This document shows positions 1-11,817 of a stretch of DNA of 64,000 bases, in pieces. A program made the position numbers and the translations under genes. This DNA comes from Eumeta japonica (taxonomy: Eukaryota; Arthropoda; Insecta; Lepidoptera; Psychidae): NCBI GenBank assembly GCA_005406025.1, contig BGZK01000002.1, positions 186,001 to 250,000 of the forward strand, read 5' to 3'. Each line of letters opens with the position of its first letter. Position 1 is the stretch's first letter. The notes under the pieces were generated by a model. The model worked only from the letters and a program-made list of their open reading frames with translations, was not told the DNA's origin and made no database searches.

Positions 1-99
1 ATTATAGTATGAAATTAAAAGAAAACAACGCCATTTGGCAATGGATAGCTGATGATACTCGACGCAAGATTATTTTTTGAATATACCATTAATAAATTT

Positions 100-420
100 A
101 CTGAGGGTCTGCACTAGAATCAAGGCGGAGAACAAAACGACATTGACTTTGAGAGCAGAATCTAGACCATAACGGTTATCAGAATCTAGAGTGTGACAGA
201 GACAGAAAATAAAGAGATACAAAATTGAAACCTGCATAGAAGTTAACCAGCATCTGACGTTAAAGCGAGACGGATGTTGGAACCAAAAATAAGGTGGAGA
301 TTGAATTGGAGAGCGGAACTGAAAGTAGAACCAAGATTGGCACAGAAGCTTCGACTTATCTTGGTCAGGATCAAAAACAACGGAAGCGGGCTAGGAAGGG
401 TAAAAGATGAAGAAGTTCAT
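100..420. repeat. Degenerate hexanucleotide array, TCTAGA/TCGAGA-like
   Basis: The stretch reads in six-base steps such as TTGACT, TTGAGA, GCAGAA, TCTAGA, later TCAGAA, TCTAGA, GTGTGA, CAGAGA, CAGAAA. The units are diverged but keep a purine-rich second half. The same pattern recurs near 13.5, 32.8, 37.5 and 52.7 kb, sometimes on the other strand, so this looks like one family of old hexanucleotide satellite. No open reading frame of useful length spans it. The boundaries are approximate. Confidence 0.5.
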
Positions 421-1754
421 TCTATGCGATGCCATAAGTGAACAATTTATATCAAAAATATTTTGTTAAAGTACAATAATCAAAAGATCTTAAGAAGTAC
501 TAAAAATAATTTCTTAGTAATCTGTAGGTATTAACATAACAGCCTTTTCGTGCTTAAGTCAAGTAAGCACTTTCGCAATATAACGAAAACGGACTTTTTA
601 TAAAAGTTAGGAGCTTTCACGGAGAGGTTATTGAACTGAAACAGTCGCGGCGTTGTGTTCAATCAATCAAATTCCTCGTCGTTACGAGAGCTGCCAATCA
701 AACTGAAAGCTTTCCTTTCGATTTTGGATCCGTAACAAAGCAAACCAAATTTAATTCCATCGAATAAAAAATAGAATTGTAGCACTATGAAAAACGAATG
801 GAAATATCGCGAATTACATCAGATTTCTTAACAAATAATTTTATTTTATTTTGTCTTTTGTTAAAACTCAGATGAAATTCCAATAAATTTAGCCTATCTA
901 ACAAATTACTGATTTTAATATGCGCCTAAATTTGTCCAAATTAAATATTCCAAAGTAGTACAATAGAGGGTTTTCTTCGGTTAACCATACCTTGAAAATT
1001 TATGATTTTTTGGAAGAGCGCGGTTTAACTGCAGACGCGGGGGGGGGGTCACCTCACGCGTCAACATCACCAATGACGAGCGTCTAACCGAGTAGCGAAC
1101 GAGTAGGACTATTAATATTAAATTATGCAAAAAATGAAGCAGCAGTAGTGCGTGTGAACTCAAAAAAAAAAACGTAAGCGACAAACAAATAAAGCTTTTT
1201 TTTTGAATAAAACGACGCTAATAAATAAAAAAAATGTTTTAATAATTTGTAGAAAATTTTTATTAGCATTGTCCAGATAAGAAGTATAGAAAAATCGGTT
1301 GCCGATTTCGAAGAACAACTGAAAACTGAATTATCATCTATTAAGAGAATTTTATCCAATTTATATTTTTTTTACAGTATAATAATTCAAATGATCATTA
1401 CATGTATTTAAAAATCAAACTCGTAACTCATAAATTTAAGAAGAACCGAAAAAAAAATTTGGTTGCCTGTAAAGTCGGTATACGGGCGAAAGTTTTACGT
1501 GACAACGACTTTGAATGGTAAAATCATTTTAATGTGAATATTCATTCGTATAGTAGGAAGAAGGATGAAATAATAGTAACAATTTAAAACATTTATTTAT
1601 ACAAAGAATTATATTTAAAACATTAATTTATACAAAGAATCTCGCACTGAATTTCATATTAACAAAATTTTATTTTTACCTTTACACATACATACGTATT
1701 TATATACAAATATACATACAATAACTTGCAATACATTTGCAAGCTATGCACTAA
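421..1754. other. AT-rich non-coding DNA
   Basis: I see no exon, RNA gene or recognisable transposon here. A run of ten G residues lies near 1039 within a short GC-rich patch, and two near-identical 20-base stretches (ATTTAAAACATTAATTTATA-like) lie near 1585 and 1615. Probably intron or intergenic DNA. Confidence 0.6.
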
Positions 1755-1885
1755 TTCTCTAGTGCTGCGCGCGGCAGACCGATCATAGTTGAGTGGGAGA
1801 GGGCAAGGCATTCGGCGGGCCTCTCTCTCGTTCGGTGACTCATCGTTACGTTACCGAGCGTTACACTTTTTCATAAGTGACTCCC
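1755..1885. promoter_or_regulatory. GC-rich island in AT-rich DNA
   Basis: The base composition changes abruptly to CpG-containing sequence (GCGCGCGGCAGACC, GGCGGGCCTCTCTCTCG, GGTGACTCATCG, CGTTACGTTACCGAGCG). GTGACTCAT is an AP-1-type site. It has no long reading frame. It may be a regulatory element or part of a dispersed repeat; the sequence alone does not decide. Confidence 0.2.
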
Positions 1886-2089
1886 AGCCGCAACCTAATT
1901 TAAGACGTTGTCACGTCAAAATTAAACTCAATTTTCATTAATCTATGACTATATATTTCAAATATCAAAAACACTACGTTAGAATTTATTCCATAATTCG
2001 TACTAATTTGTGAAATTATGTTTATATCTTATCATTTAACTGCTTTATATTAGTTTGAAATTTATTTTCTTTATGCTAGTAATGAAAGC

Positions 2090-2460
2090 TGTTATTCCTA
2101 TAAAAAAACATCACTTTACAAGAGGCGAAAGCTGTCCATTGTTGAGTCACGAAAGCCAGACCTCACGCATATGCGTCACTGTGCACAAGATTGTGTTATC
2201 CACTCGTCTTGGCATCAAAAATGTTTCTGCTTTCCGTGGTCGAGAAATAGCATCGATCCTTGAACTCCTGTGCAGCTGGACAACGGATCGATGGAACGCG
2301 GAGTTATCAACCGACAACTCCCGCTCGAGATTCGCGAACTATCGTGATGGAGAGTAGAGGACAACGTTTATTGACAGAAACGATAGACGTTGTGTATGGA
2401 GGGTGCGAGGAGCGGGTGTGGGCAAATATAGTGTTGTGTAGTGTCGAATTTTGAGTTTCA
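2090..2460. promoter_or_regulatory. GC-rich island, candidate cis-regulatory element
   Basis: A relatively GC-rich stretch with E-box CAGCTG near 2273, TGAGTCA near 2143 and several ATCGAT-type sites. Open frames of 60 to 100 codons cross it on both strands, but none shows a domain or splice-bounded structure, so I treat them as chance frames. Islands of this sort in AT-rich insect introns are often enhancers; that is inference. Confidence 0.2.
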
Positions 2461-4854
2461 TCCCACTTTTTTTTGGAAGTGAACACATCTTTAGGTGCGT
2501 TGGGTATTTTTGAGATGGGCAAAAATCATTAAACTCGCGACACTGTTACCGTTACCGTGACTGATACCTCTATATATAATAATCTATATATATTGGCCCC
2601 GTATACACGAAAGTTGAGTTTGGTTTGAAATACATAGATAATATAAGTATACATAATATAAACATATATTGTGTATGTACGTACAAAATAGATATATATT
2701 CATTTCGGAACTTTTCACATTGTATGTGTAAATTTACGTTTTAAGCAATAGATTGGAATTTTTGTATGTAAAATAATATGCATTATTTTTCATGTACATT
2801 AGCGCGTTAAATGAAGTGTTCTTTTATTTACTTATTAATATTTAATTGTGTAAACAATAAAATATTTTCTGACGATTCAAAAAATGCACTCGTAATTGTT
2901 CAAGTTCTCACTTCTGTCGCCACTTCCGAAGGGCCACTGCTTTTTCTTAATTGGTATTGTATATTAATCTCCAAAAAATAATTCTCGATATTAAAAGTCA
3001 ATTGCACATCCGCGTCTGGGTTGTCTTTCTACATGTCTGTAACCGAATTGGTATTAAATAATGCATTTGCACAAGCTAAGTAAAGGAGCATTACGTGACA
3101 GGTCTATCGTAAACGAAGAGTTTTAGTCCCAGCCTCCGGCTAGGTGACAAAGCAATAACACGTAATAGATTTACAGGTTTTGCTAAACTGCAGATTGCAT
3201 GCGTCTAAATACATATTGCATAGACAGCGTCTAAAACACTTAGTTGATTCTTCATCATATTGTTTTATTACAATTTATCATTTACACTAATTGAAATTTG
3301 ATTTAAATTGATTAAAAGGACGTTCCATACCTGCCATGTTTAGTAAAATCATATCATTCTTGGGTTACGTTTTTCATCAATACAAATAATACATATATAT
3401 AAAGTATTTATTCTTACTTTATTCAAATTGAAAATAATTCTTGTCCGTTTAGATCCGAACTTGTAAAATTTAAAGGCAGGCCACAACGTTTTTTATTGCT
3501 TCGACAATACAATTTCAACAGCACCTTTTCTCGACGATATAAATTTCTACACGCCTAAATAGAGTTTTTCTGTGATAACCTAAGAGCTTTTTAAAAGTTT
3601 TTGGATGCGAGTAAAGCGATTTGTATCTGAATACTTTTCGTGGTAAACCAAAACAAATCGAAGGGCTCTCCATCGGTGGTTATGCGAATGCACGGTGCCG
3701 ACGCATGTGAATGTGGCGGAACTTGCCGAAGTGAAATCCAAGAGCATCATAATTTCTAATATTGATAATGATGAGTATTGTAGGGTAAAGTGTTTACAAG
3801 ACATTATTTAATTTTGTGAGATTGATATATTTCGTAGGTTTATTTTATTTGTAATTAACCGTTCCTCACCCACTCCGTTGCACCCACAAATTAAAATTCT
3901 GTAATGCATTTTATCTGATCTCTATCTCTTTGTTAATATGAATCTGGACACTGTCTTATGTTTGTTTCGATGACGATCTCGGTATTCTCCTAGACACTAC
4001 TTTTATTATTTAAGTATTCATATTTTTCTTTTATATAAACATTCTTTTATTCGTTTGTACAAGAAATAATCTACCCTTGTAAAAAAAATTAATTACAATG
4101 AGTCAGCCGGACTCATGTGGATTAATCCCAACAAACACACAGATAAATATTCTATAAACATTTTCTCACTATATTCCAAATTTCATTAAGATCAATCTAG
4201 TCGTTATTACAATATACAAGGAAACGCAGAAAAACAGATACATGTGCACGAGAAAAGATAAAAATAAAAAAAAAAAAATAGCGAATATAGGTTAAATGCA
4301 TTATAAACATTATTGTAAAACTTGATAAAAATGTCGTACGTACAGACAGAGCCTACAGATTTATATATCAGTACAGTTGATCACCTTCATATTTCTTTCA
4401 GAAGAATTCGTAAGTTTTCTACATGCCTTGAATTCCTGAATTTCAACTTTTAGTGTAAAAATCCTAAAGCCTTTTGCGACGAAGACAATATTTGTCTTAT
4501 CCTTGAAGAGATATTTACAGACCGTGCCGGAATAACCATCTGAATACAACTTGGAAACTTACGCCGGTGCCGTGAAATGGGAATAATGGGGTGTTATGGA
4601 AACTCATTATAGTGATTCGCCTTGTGTTTATGTTATTAAGATCGGCTGCAAAGTTTGATGAGACTTGTAACATTTATAAGACTTAAGCTTGTTATGTCCC
4701 TAAAATTGATAAATCAAGTTGCTAAGAATACAATAAACCTAGTATTTTAAAAATAACAAAACCATAGCTGTGATGAATTACTTTATACATTTTCATAAAA
4801 GGAAAGTAGCTACGTTTCAAACTTATTAAAGCCTGTCAATTGAAATATCCGTAA
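2461..4854. other. AT-rich non-coding DNA with repeat scraps
   Basis: Mostly featureless. Around 3905-3995 there are weak hexanucleotide-type phrases (ATCTGATCTCTATCTC, GACGATCTCGGTATTC). Around 4165-4205 the phrase TTTCATTAAGATCAATCTAG resembles the widespread lepidopteran repeat phrase TTTCATCAAAATCGGTCCAG, so a decayed copy probably lies there. No exon is supported. Confidence 0.5.
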
Positions 4855-5310
4855 ATCTCTGGGGCCCGCCTAAAGTTACATCATCTCTCATTCCACTAAT
4901 CCCCCAGAAGTGATTTCGACAGATCCGCGTCTCGGAAACGCGAACGAGGGCCTCATTTTACTAACGACCCGGGTCGGTCCGGATAAATATTGTAAGTGAT
5001 CTATTTGAAGAGTCGCGCAACTATGGAGTTCGCCGACTTGACTGATTGCGCGAATCGGTCGGACAGCCTTGAATATTTAAAGGGTTAAGGGAGAACCTTT
5101 TCTGATTGTTTCAGATTGGGCCAAAGGAGACAAACATTTACCCGAGATTCGTTCCTTGTTAACCGAACCCTTTTACGAATAAGGGATTGCAAATAAGATT
5201 GGCTCCGCCGGACGGCGGCCTCGTGAGGGCGCGCGCGATGCGCTCCGAATGGAAAGTATGTGGGGAGGTGAGATTGCCGTTCTGCTAGTGTTTGCTCGCA
5301 GTATCGGTAG
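4855..5310. promoter_or_regulatory. CpG-rich island, candidate regulatory element
   Basis: CpG-rich segments (ACGACCCGGGTCGGTCC, GCGCGCGCGATGCGC, GCCGGACGGCGGCCTCG) sit in AT-rich surroundings. The 103-codon minus-strand frame that crosses it shows no recognisable domain, no low-complexity bias and no convincing splice signals, so I do not call it a gene. Role inferred only from composition. Confidence 0.25.
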
Positions 5311-6294
5311 GTACAGTGGCCGTGTTGCCATTGCAAAATACTGAATGCTCTAAAATATAAGTTGCCACTAAAATAATTATTAAAATAAGGGGACATGAAA
5401 TGCTAGTTTTATTAATACGTATCCAATAAAAAGAGACATTTAATATCAAAAGCTTTGCATATACGCTATAGGCCTGGAGGATTGAGTATTCCTTTTTTTG
5501 AAGCGAATTTTTTTAGAATATTGATGTATTATTTGTAATGAGCTGGTAAAAAAGAATGAGCTTTGCTACAACTATTTATATGTCACCACTTTTTTATTAT
5601 CTGAAAGGAAATACATTAAACATATAGATGTAAATACTGTACTATATTAAATATTGTTATTAAAAAATAAATTAATGTTCAAAGCCCTGGTTCAAAATAC
5701 TCTTTATTATAATTATGTTAACAAAGCTGTACAAAGACCGTCCACGAATCGACACGCGCGTGTAATATATCCCTATGACGTTAAATTGATATCCTAACCG
5801 AGATCAGTATTTGACGAGCGATTTGTTTAGAGCATCCAGTTTCAATACCAAACATAACCTTACTCTAGGCGTAAAATAGGTATAATTTTCGTCTTTTTCA
5901 CACTAGCTTTGTCAAAGAAATACAGTTAATGAATCATAATTTCTGACGAATACATACTTCATACTCCAACCAACATTATTTCTCATGAATCCGGGTTGTC
6001 AGTTATTGCAATTAGAAATTTTCTTGATTCAATAACTATAGTTTCTTTGGTAAAATTGATCTAAAATTAAACGATTGGTGTCGTAAGACTCCCGGCTGGA
6101 ACGAGTCTCCTTCGACTAAGTATTATGTATTAAATAATACATAATATTACAAGAAAATAAATTAACAAAGTTTGAGCATATTTAAATTAAATAAAAAATG
6201 GAAAAAATGTATTTGTACTTCTGTACGCACGTAATAATTTATATTTATTTTACGTGAATACAAAAAAAAAATGTAACAGTAAAAAACCAACACA
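5311..6294. other. AT-rich non-coding DNA
   Basis: No exon, RNA gene or clear transposon is visible. There is a small palindromic stretch at about 6120-6146 (TATTATGTATTAAATAATACATAATA). Confidence 0.6.
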
Positions 6295-6800
6295 CCTCAA
6301 CCATCGAGTACTGACGCGCGTCCGACGCTTCTTAACTTTGGTGATCGGACGAAAGTCGGTGTAATCGCTTTGGTATGGACATTGGCGATTGACGACGTGA
6401 AAGCCCGACTACGAGGAGCTTTCGAAGTGCTTAACAATTAAGTATAGCAAAAGTATCATGTCGTTAGAGGTCTTACGGCGGGTTGCACTAAAAGTAAGAA
6501 CCTAATTAGTAAAAGTGACCCGTAAGATTTGACAGATAATGTACAGATCATTTGTTAAATATTACGGATTACGTTTATAAATTATATTTAGTTTTTCCCT
6601 TCGGTGCGAGCCGCCATTACAATTTTTATGGCATAGTTGTCATTAGCTGAGTGTCCGGAGCGTAATGTGCGATAAGAAATTTTGTTCCAAAAGGAACGAA
6701 TTCACCTTATACAGAAGAAACGTACTATCGTCTGCGTATCGCAGGTATACTATGAGTTAAGTTCGCTGCGGGACATTCGCCTAGGGGTCGCAGCGATGGA
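6295..6800. promoter_or_regulatory. CpG-rich island beside the Ig exon
   Basis: CpG-containing sequence (TGACGCGCGTCCGACGC, GGTGATCGGACGAAAGTCGG, TCGCTGCGGGACATTCGCC, GGGTCGCAGCG) lies about 0.6 kb beyond the 3' end of the Ig exon in that gene's direction, so it would be intronic. No reading frame with domain character crosses it. Candidate intronic enhancer on composition only. Confidence 0.22.
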
Positions 6801-7364
6801 ATTAAACGAAAGCACCGGATCAATTTCCATGTCGATAATACTGTAATGATCCTATTGGAGATTCAAGGATTGAGATTAGATGAAAGAAAACATGTAGAAA
6901 AGCAGAAGACGTATGTTCTGAAATATAGAGTCACAATAAATTACTATGGAACGAGTTGGTCGCACTTGAATTCTAAACACGTTAATCGCAGAAACAAAAT
7001 TCAACACCTCCGCGCCCACATTTCATTATTTATACTCATCGACTGGTCGCCCAGAATATTTTTGAAATACAAACAAATCGATGAAACATTCCGAAACAAG
7101 CAAGTATAAACGTGTCACAATCAACAGATTTATTGCTTCTCAAAAATTCCACCTCCTAAAGTAAACCCTTTTAAAAATAAAATGTAAACATACATCAGAA
7201 GCGTCGACAGAGGCAAAGGCGGGGAGCGCGCAATGGATTGTATATGCTTAGATAGTTCTATTCTCAAGTATTTTTTTATAGGGTAATTATTATTAGTTCA
7301 ATTTTTACCTTGCAAGCGCAGTTCGTAACAATATCATTATGCCCTAGAATGTCCGTGCACCGAC

Positions 7365-7575
7365 CTGTAACTGCGGCGACGCGTGCACGGTGAGGTGCGC
7401 GTGCACGTTCACATCCATGTACAGCGTGAGGTGGCCGTGCTCGTTGGCGGCGCGGCACGCCCAGCGCCCGCCGTCCTGCGGCTCCGCGCGCCGCAGCAGC
7501 AGCGCGTCGGGGAGCCTCAGCCAGCGCTCGTCTCTCGCCTCCCGGAGGGTGCCGCCCGGGGTCTCGCGGTACCAC
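7365..7575 (-). CDS. Internal exon encoding half an Ig domain, Dscam-type adhesion protein
   Basis: One internal exon of a cell-surface immunoglobulin-superfamily protein, read on the minus strand. Translation gives 70 complete codons. It opens with WYRE, the strand-C Trp of an I-set Ig fold. DGGRWACRAANEHG follows, with the strand-F Cys at residue 40, and it closes with LTVHASPQLQ. The W-to-C spacing is normal for Ig domains. The closing phrase matches the linker between successive Ig domains in Dscam proteins (xLxVHxxPQxQ), which are homophilic receptors in axon guidance and self-avoidance. The first-half exon with the strand-B Cys should lie at higher coordinates and was not found here. 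An acceptor AG ends at 7576 (CCCAGCAG before GTGGTACC). A donor follows 7365 (TTACAG then GTCGGT). The exon starts after two bases of a codon and ends in phase 0. Codons are strongly GC-ending, unlike the flanks. Another multi-Ig receptor remains possible; Dscam family is favoured. Confidence 0.75.
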
Positions 7576-7764
7576 CTGCTGGGCCGAATTGTTACTTTAC
7601 GGATTGTGACAATAAAATTAAATTGACATTTAAGTTTCAATCGACTAAGCTAATGTTTTCCAAGGTTAGTACATTTTTTTCCAGAAGCGATTGCAAAAAC
7701 TATCTATTGAACTTCATTGCAATTTAATCAACTTCTTGTAATTTATTGCGGGTTTAGCTATAGT

Positions 7765-8190
7765 CTGCAGAGCTTGCTTCTCTTTTGACCATGATCTTTT
7801 TCATACGATCTTATCGTAGGTAGCCTATTTTTCATCACCACTGATCAATATTTTCAAGCACGGTTCGGTTTCATCACGTCTCGATAGAGAATCGCAAATG
7901 AGTTCACGATTCATTAGATTTCTTTCAGTGAACTCGTGTGGGACCTAATAATCGACTTTTTTTTTCATAAATGCAATTTTTTTCAAATTGGTCAAAACTG
8001 TTTTGTTGTCTATCCTTGCCGACTTTATCCTTAACAGGTCGACCAGAGCGAGGTTCATCTTATAAATCAAAACCACCGAACTGAAAACGCTTGAACCATT
8101 TTTGTGTTAACCTTACCGACACTACTTTAGGTCCATGAATGCCACAAATTTTTTTTTCGCGGCTTGTGTCGCATTTTTCCTTTTTTTGTA
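7765..8190 (-). mobile_element. Decayed mariner-like transposase fragment
   Basis: Read on the minus strand, several frames match the N-terminal half of a mariner (Tc1/mariner superfamily) transposase. KKICGIHG and VSVRLTQKWFKRFQFGGFDL correspond to the helix-turn-helix DNA-binding region. EPRSGRPV is the GRPR-like linker, and a later part resembles the stretch leading to the first catalytic Asp (HGQKR / KKIMVKREAS near 7770). There are in-frame stops and shifts throughout, so it cannot make protein. No terminal inverted repeats were seen. It lies 190 bases upstream of the Ig exon in gene orientation, inside the presumed intron. Subfamily unresolved, perhaps the mori or cecropia type. Confidence 0.7.
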
Positions 8191-9450
8191 ATAAAACTTC
8201 AAAATGTATCAAATTTCTACGTTAGATTCACTTATTTTGGTGGACAGAAAAACAATAGAAAAATGGCAGGACACCGTTTTTATATTATATTTTTCTTTTT
8301 TTTAAATGTCATTTATTTAATGGTTTCAAAACTAGATACAAACAACACAAACAAAGAGAATTTATTTCAATTTTTTACTAATAAAATACAAAAAACTTGT
8401 TCCCCGACGTAATATGTACAGAAGAATCATATATATGTATGAACATATATCAAAGTTTTTGTACTATTTTATATATATTAGTTTATTTCAGTCAGAGATA
8501 TAATTTAGGGCCCTATTCTGCGATAATCTCACTAAACAAATAATATATTTTATGCATCAAATATATATATATATTTATTTCATCAAATATAATATATATA
8601 TATTTGAATAAAAAATGTAATTAAACATAAAATTACTTCTGATCATGTGAATTTGCGGCTTACAAGTAATATAAGATCGTCTAGTCTACAGGTTAGACAG
8701 TTTAGGTGAAATAGTCGCTCCGTATATTTACTAAAATTGCCCAATTTTGTGTTGTCACATCTAAATAGTATGCTTCTTTATTCCGAATAAGTTTTAATAT
8801 TAGGTTAAATAATAGGGTTTGTTATTAAAAAAGTAAAAGGTGTAGATAAATACATAAGTTGGTAGATAATTATCACCTTTTAGAATATCTTTTAGAAAAA
8901 TAAATTTCAAATTTTAAGGGTCTGTAGGTAATTATATCTTTCATCAATATACAAAATATTAAAATGTTCTTGTAAAGTCATTTACGTCATACGACTATTA
9001 AAATTATATATGATATTTTGACCTAATAATATCGATTTTAATGCCTTTAGTTAGTAAAAATATGCTCTGTGTACAGAGGAAACTACTAAAACCATTAAAT
9101 AAATTTTTGATTCCAAATTGATTTACCACCTATATATACATTTTGTTGACGTTAAAAAAATTTATTTTATTATGTGCAAGTGCATGCTGTATGTCTAGAC
9201 GCACTGGAACATCTGTGCATATTTAAGTGGAAATGTTCTTAATTGACATATATCCACGAAAATGGGTGAAAAAGTACGATTAATAGAAATTTCATTTTGA
9301 ATGTGACTCTAAAGGTTAATCGACTTGTTCGATTTCCATTACTACAATAAATTTGACGAAAATCATTAGTATTTAAATAATGTTTTCATATAAAACTTAA
9401 GTAACAAGCTAACAAAAAATGAAATGTATTATAGATATAAATACCTATAC
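8191..9450. other. AT-rich non-coding DNA with short AT runs
   Basis: No exon seen. Two short alternating AT tracts (about 8561-8575 and 8591-8604) flank TTTATTTCATCAAATATAA and can fold on each other. The phrase GGGCCCTATTCTGCGATAA near 8510 looks like part of a dispersed repeat. Confidence 0.55.
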
Positions 9451-9480
9451 CAAGAGTAAAAACTAAAATTTTTACTCTTG
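9451..9480. repeat. Perfect 12-bp inverted repeat
   Basis: CAAGAGTAAAAA is followed by a six-base spacer and then TTTTTACTCTTG, giving a perfect small hairpin. It has no partner gene nearby and is too small for a microRNA precursor. Confidence 0.6.
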
Positions 9481-11029
9481 TAAAGACAGTTTATTGATCA
9501 TCGGAGACACTTAAAACATACTACTATCATAAACTTTCGCTTTTTGACGTAAAGTATCTCTCAAAGCGGATCAGGTACAAGGGTACTAGGGAATGCTATA
9601 ATTCAACTTAGAAAATACTATTAAATTGTTTTTATCTTATCATTATAATTGTCAGTTCTATAAAAATAAATAGTTAAAATTATCAAGAGACGCCGAAACA
9701 AAATGAAATATATTGTCACTAAATTCATATCTCACTGTACTTTCGTTCGTTTCCGTAATATAAAAGTCACAAAATTGGAACGTATTTTTGTACTTTTGTA
9801 CCCACTTTCATTATACAGTGCACTAAGTACGCGTCATGTGCTAGTCACTTGTACGCCACTGGGGACCGTGGACGCTGTCCTGACAAATTAATCTAGTTAA
9901 CAACAAACGCATACGAACAATTACAGGTGTTTGCAAACACCAAACATCGCGATCGGAGTAAATGAAGGCATCGTCATACTATGACGTGACTTAGCGACCT
10001 CAGTACAACCTAAAATATAAGTAAATGGCAAAGGCGCAAGAAAAGAGCCTGTTCAACAAGACAGGAGAAAAAAAAGAGTCACTACTGTGGTCTAAGAATG
10101 GGGCACAGCGCATGCGTGAACATCGAGTTCACGTTTATTTTTTTTTCCACTGATCAATATTGTCATTGATTTTTAAAGTCTCGTGAAATATATTCATTAT
10201 ATTGCGTGAGGTGTTAATTAGCAGAAATTTATAACTAGATAATATTATATAGATAATTTATAACTGTTTACCTGCAACATGCGATAACATGCAGCATGCT
10301 GCCACTTTCCACAATATTCAATTGAATGGATAAGGATTCGTAATGGAAGAACAGATTTAAGAGTCAGCGGTGGGTTGCATGCTGCACTTTAGTGCATGTT
10401 ACAGGCAAGGGTTTAATTACACTTGTTTGACCTTTTTTTGCTATTGATAATTTCGTAGGGTTATTGTCGTATTTGTTGTCTCAGCATTTAATATCTTATG
10501 TAAATACTTTTTTCTAATATAGATGGATTTTGTTAGGACCTCTTAGTTCATAACTGTATCGCGTAAAAACAAGCAGACTTACCAGGTTCAAAGACTTTAT
10601 CGATTGTAACAAACGAGGACTCGGACGGGCTTCGTCTGGGTACACTTCGTGTTTTCAATATTGCAATAATAAGTAACTCTTGAAAGAAAATAACAAGTTA
10701 CCACGCCCCGTACGCCTTATATTATATTTGTGTCGTGTGACTTTGAATGCTACTGCTTCAATAAAATCTTGTAAAATACACCAATAAAATAATCAATAAA
10801 TAGTAGAATATCTCCAACCATCAATAAATAAGACAATGACTTTTTATTATATGTGATGTCAAACAAAAATGTTTCAGTGGTTTCGTAGTGCGTTTCCAGA
10901 TTTAGTACACAGACGTATACGTGGTAAGTAAATTCATTTGTATAAGTCGAGAATGACATTTATAATATTAATGAGTGTCGATCGTTAGGACCGTTCAGGA
11001 CTAAGGATGACTTATTTGTGACACTTTTT
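9481..11029. other. AT-rich non-coding DNA
   Basis: No gene seen. Around 10278-10405 the words CCTGCAACATGC, CATGCAGCATGC and GCATGCTGCACTTTAGTGCATG form overlapping GCATGC-type palindromes; the two outer words (TTACCTGCAACATGCGATAA and the reverse of GCATGTTACAGGCAAGGG) are roughly inverted to each other. Confidence 0.5.
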
Positions 11030-11679
11030 AGGGTTGGGAGCCAAAATGGCGAAAACCTAACTCTTATAGTTTTGTCGCGTCCGTCCGTCCGTCCATATGT
11101 CACAGACATTTTATTCAAAAAAAAAAATACAAGACGTATATTAATGAAATGTATAGTGTAGGTGTCTTATATAAATCGCTATTTAATTTGGTGGTTAAAT
11201 AATAAAAATAAATATTTCTAGTAGGAGCACTTCAAATATGTAACAGAAGCTGAAAAAAATTATTAGCAAAACATCAACGTGTCATACATATTTAGACAGT
11301 TCTTTTAAAACACTAAGATTTCTAAGCAAATTTTTGATTTTGTGAGTAATTTCGGAAACGATCGCTCCGAAGTAGCAGAAATTGTGTCCCTCCCTCTATT
11401 TTTTTAACCGTATGTTCCAAAAATATGAAAAAAATAAAAAAAAGAAACAATTAAGAAATACTTTCGAACAAAATTATTTTGAACATGATATAGACCTAAG
11501 TGCCATGAAGATACGCTCTTTTGCTGATGCGCTTTAGTTTACCCTAGTTCCATTTTTTATTTTTCTAGTTATAGTAGACTAAAGTACTTAACTATTCTGT
11601 GTGGGAAATATCGGGAGTGTAACAACGTACTTTTTTTATCTGTAGTGTATTTCTTTGTAATAATAGCGTCGGAACCCTA
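11030..11679 (-). mobile_element. Dispersed repeat copy A, about 650 bp, with inverted ends
   Basis: The left end begins AGGGTTGGGAGCC and the reverse complement of the right end begins AGGGTTCCGACGC, so the ends are imperfect inverted repeats. Near the left end is the tandem word GTCCGTCCGTCCGTCC. A large part is homologous to copy C at 16797 in the opposite orientation: both carry ATCAGCAAAAGAG/ACCAGCAAAAGAG followed by a word like TTCATGGCACT, and both carry a TTTTTTCATATTTTTGGAACATACG-like segment. AGGGTTCCG...AACCCTA repeats with CCGTCCGTCCGT words are abundant in Lepidoptera. No coding capacity is seen; probably a non-autonomous element. Confidence 0.55.
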
Positions 11680-11817
11680 TAATAAGCATGGTTCAACATG
11701 CTCTTGGCCAGTCTTTCAACAACTAAAATTTCAATCATAAGCAATTAGAGTTTTCTAGTACTTTGCACCTCAATTATAATACACTTGGTCCACACAAACA
11801 AGCACAATAACACTAAT

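Noticed and set aside
5085..5396. 103-codon minus-strand frame
   Set aside because: Mixed composition with no domain, no signal peptide and no convincing splice framing; it runs over a CpG-rich island in which stop codons are rare by chance.
7383..7727. Plus-strand frames of 114 and 78 codons over the Ig exon
   Set aside because: They are antisense shadows of the minus-strand Ig exon, caused by its GC-rich codon use.
9451..9480. Hairpin followed by T-rich sequence as a rho-independent terminator
   Set aside because: This is animal nuclear DNA with no adjacent gene end; bacterial termination does not apply.
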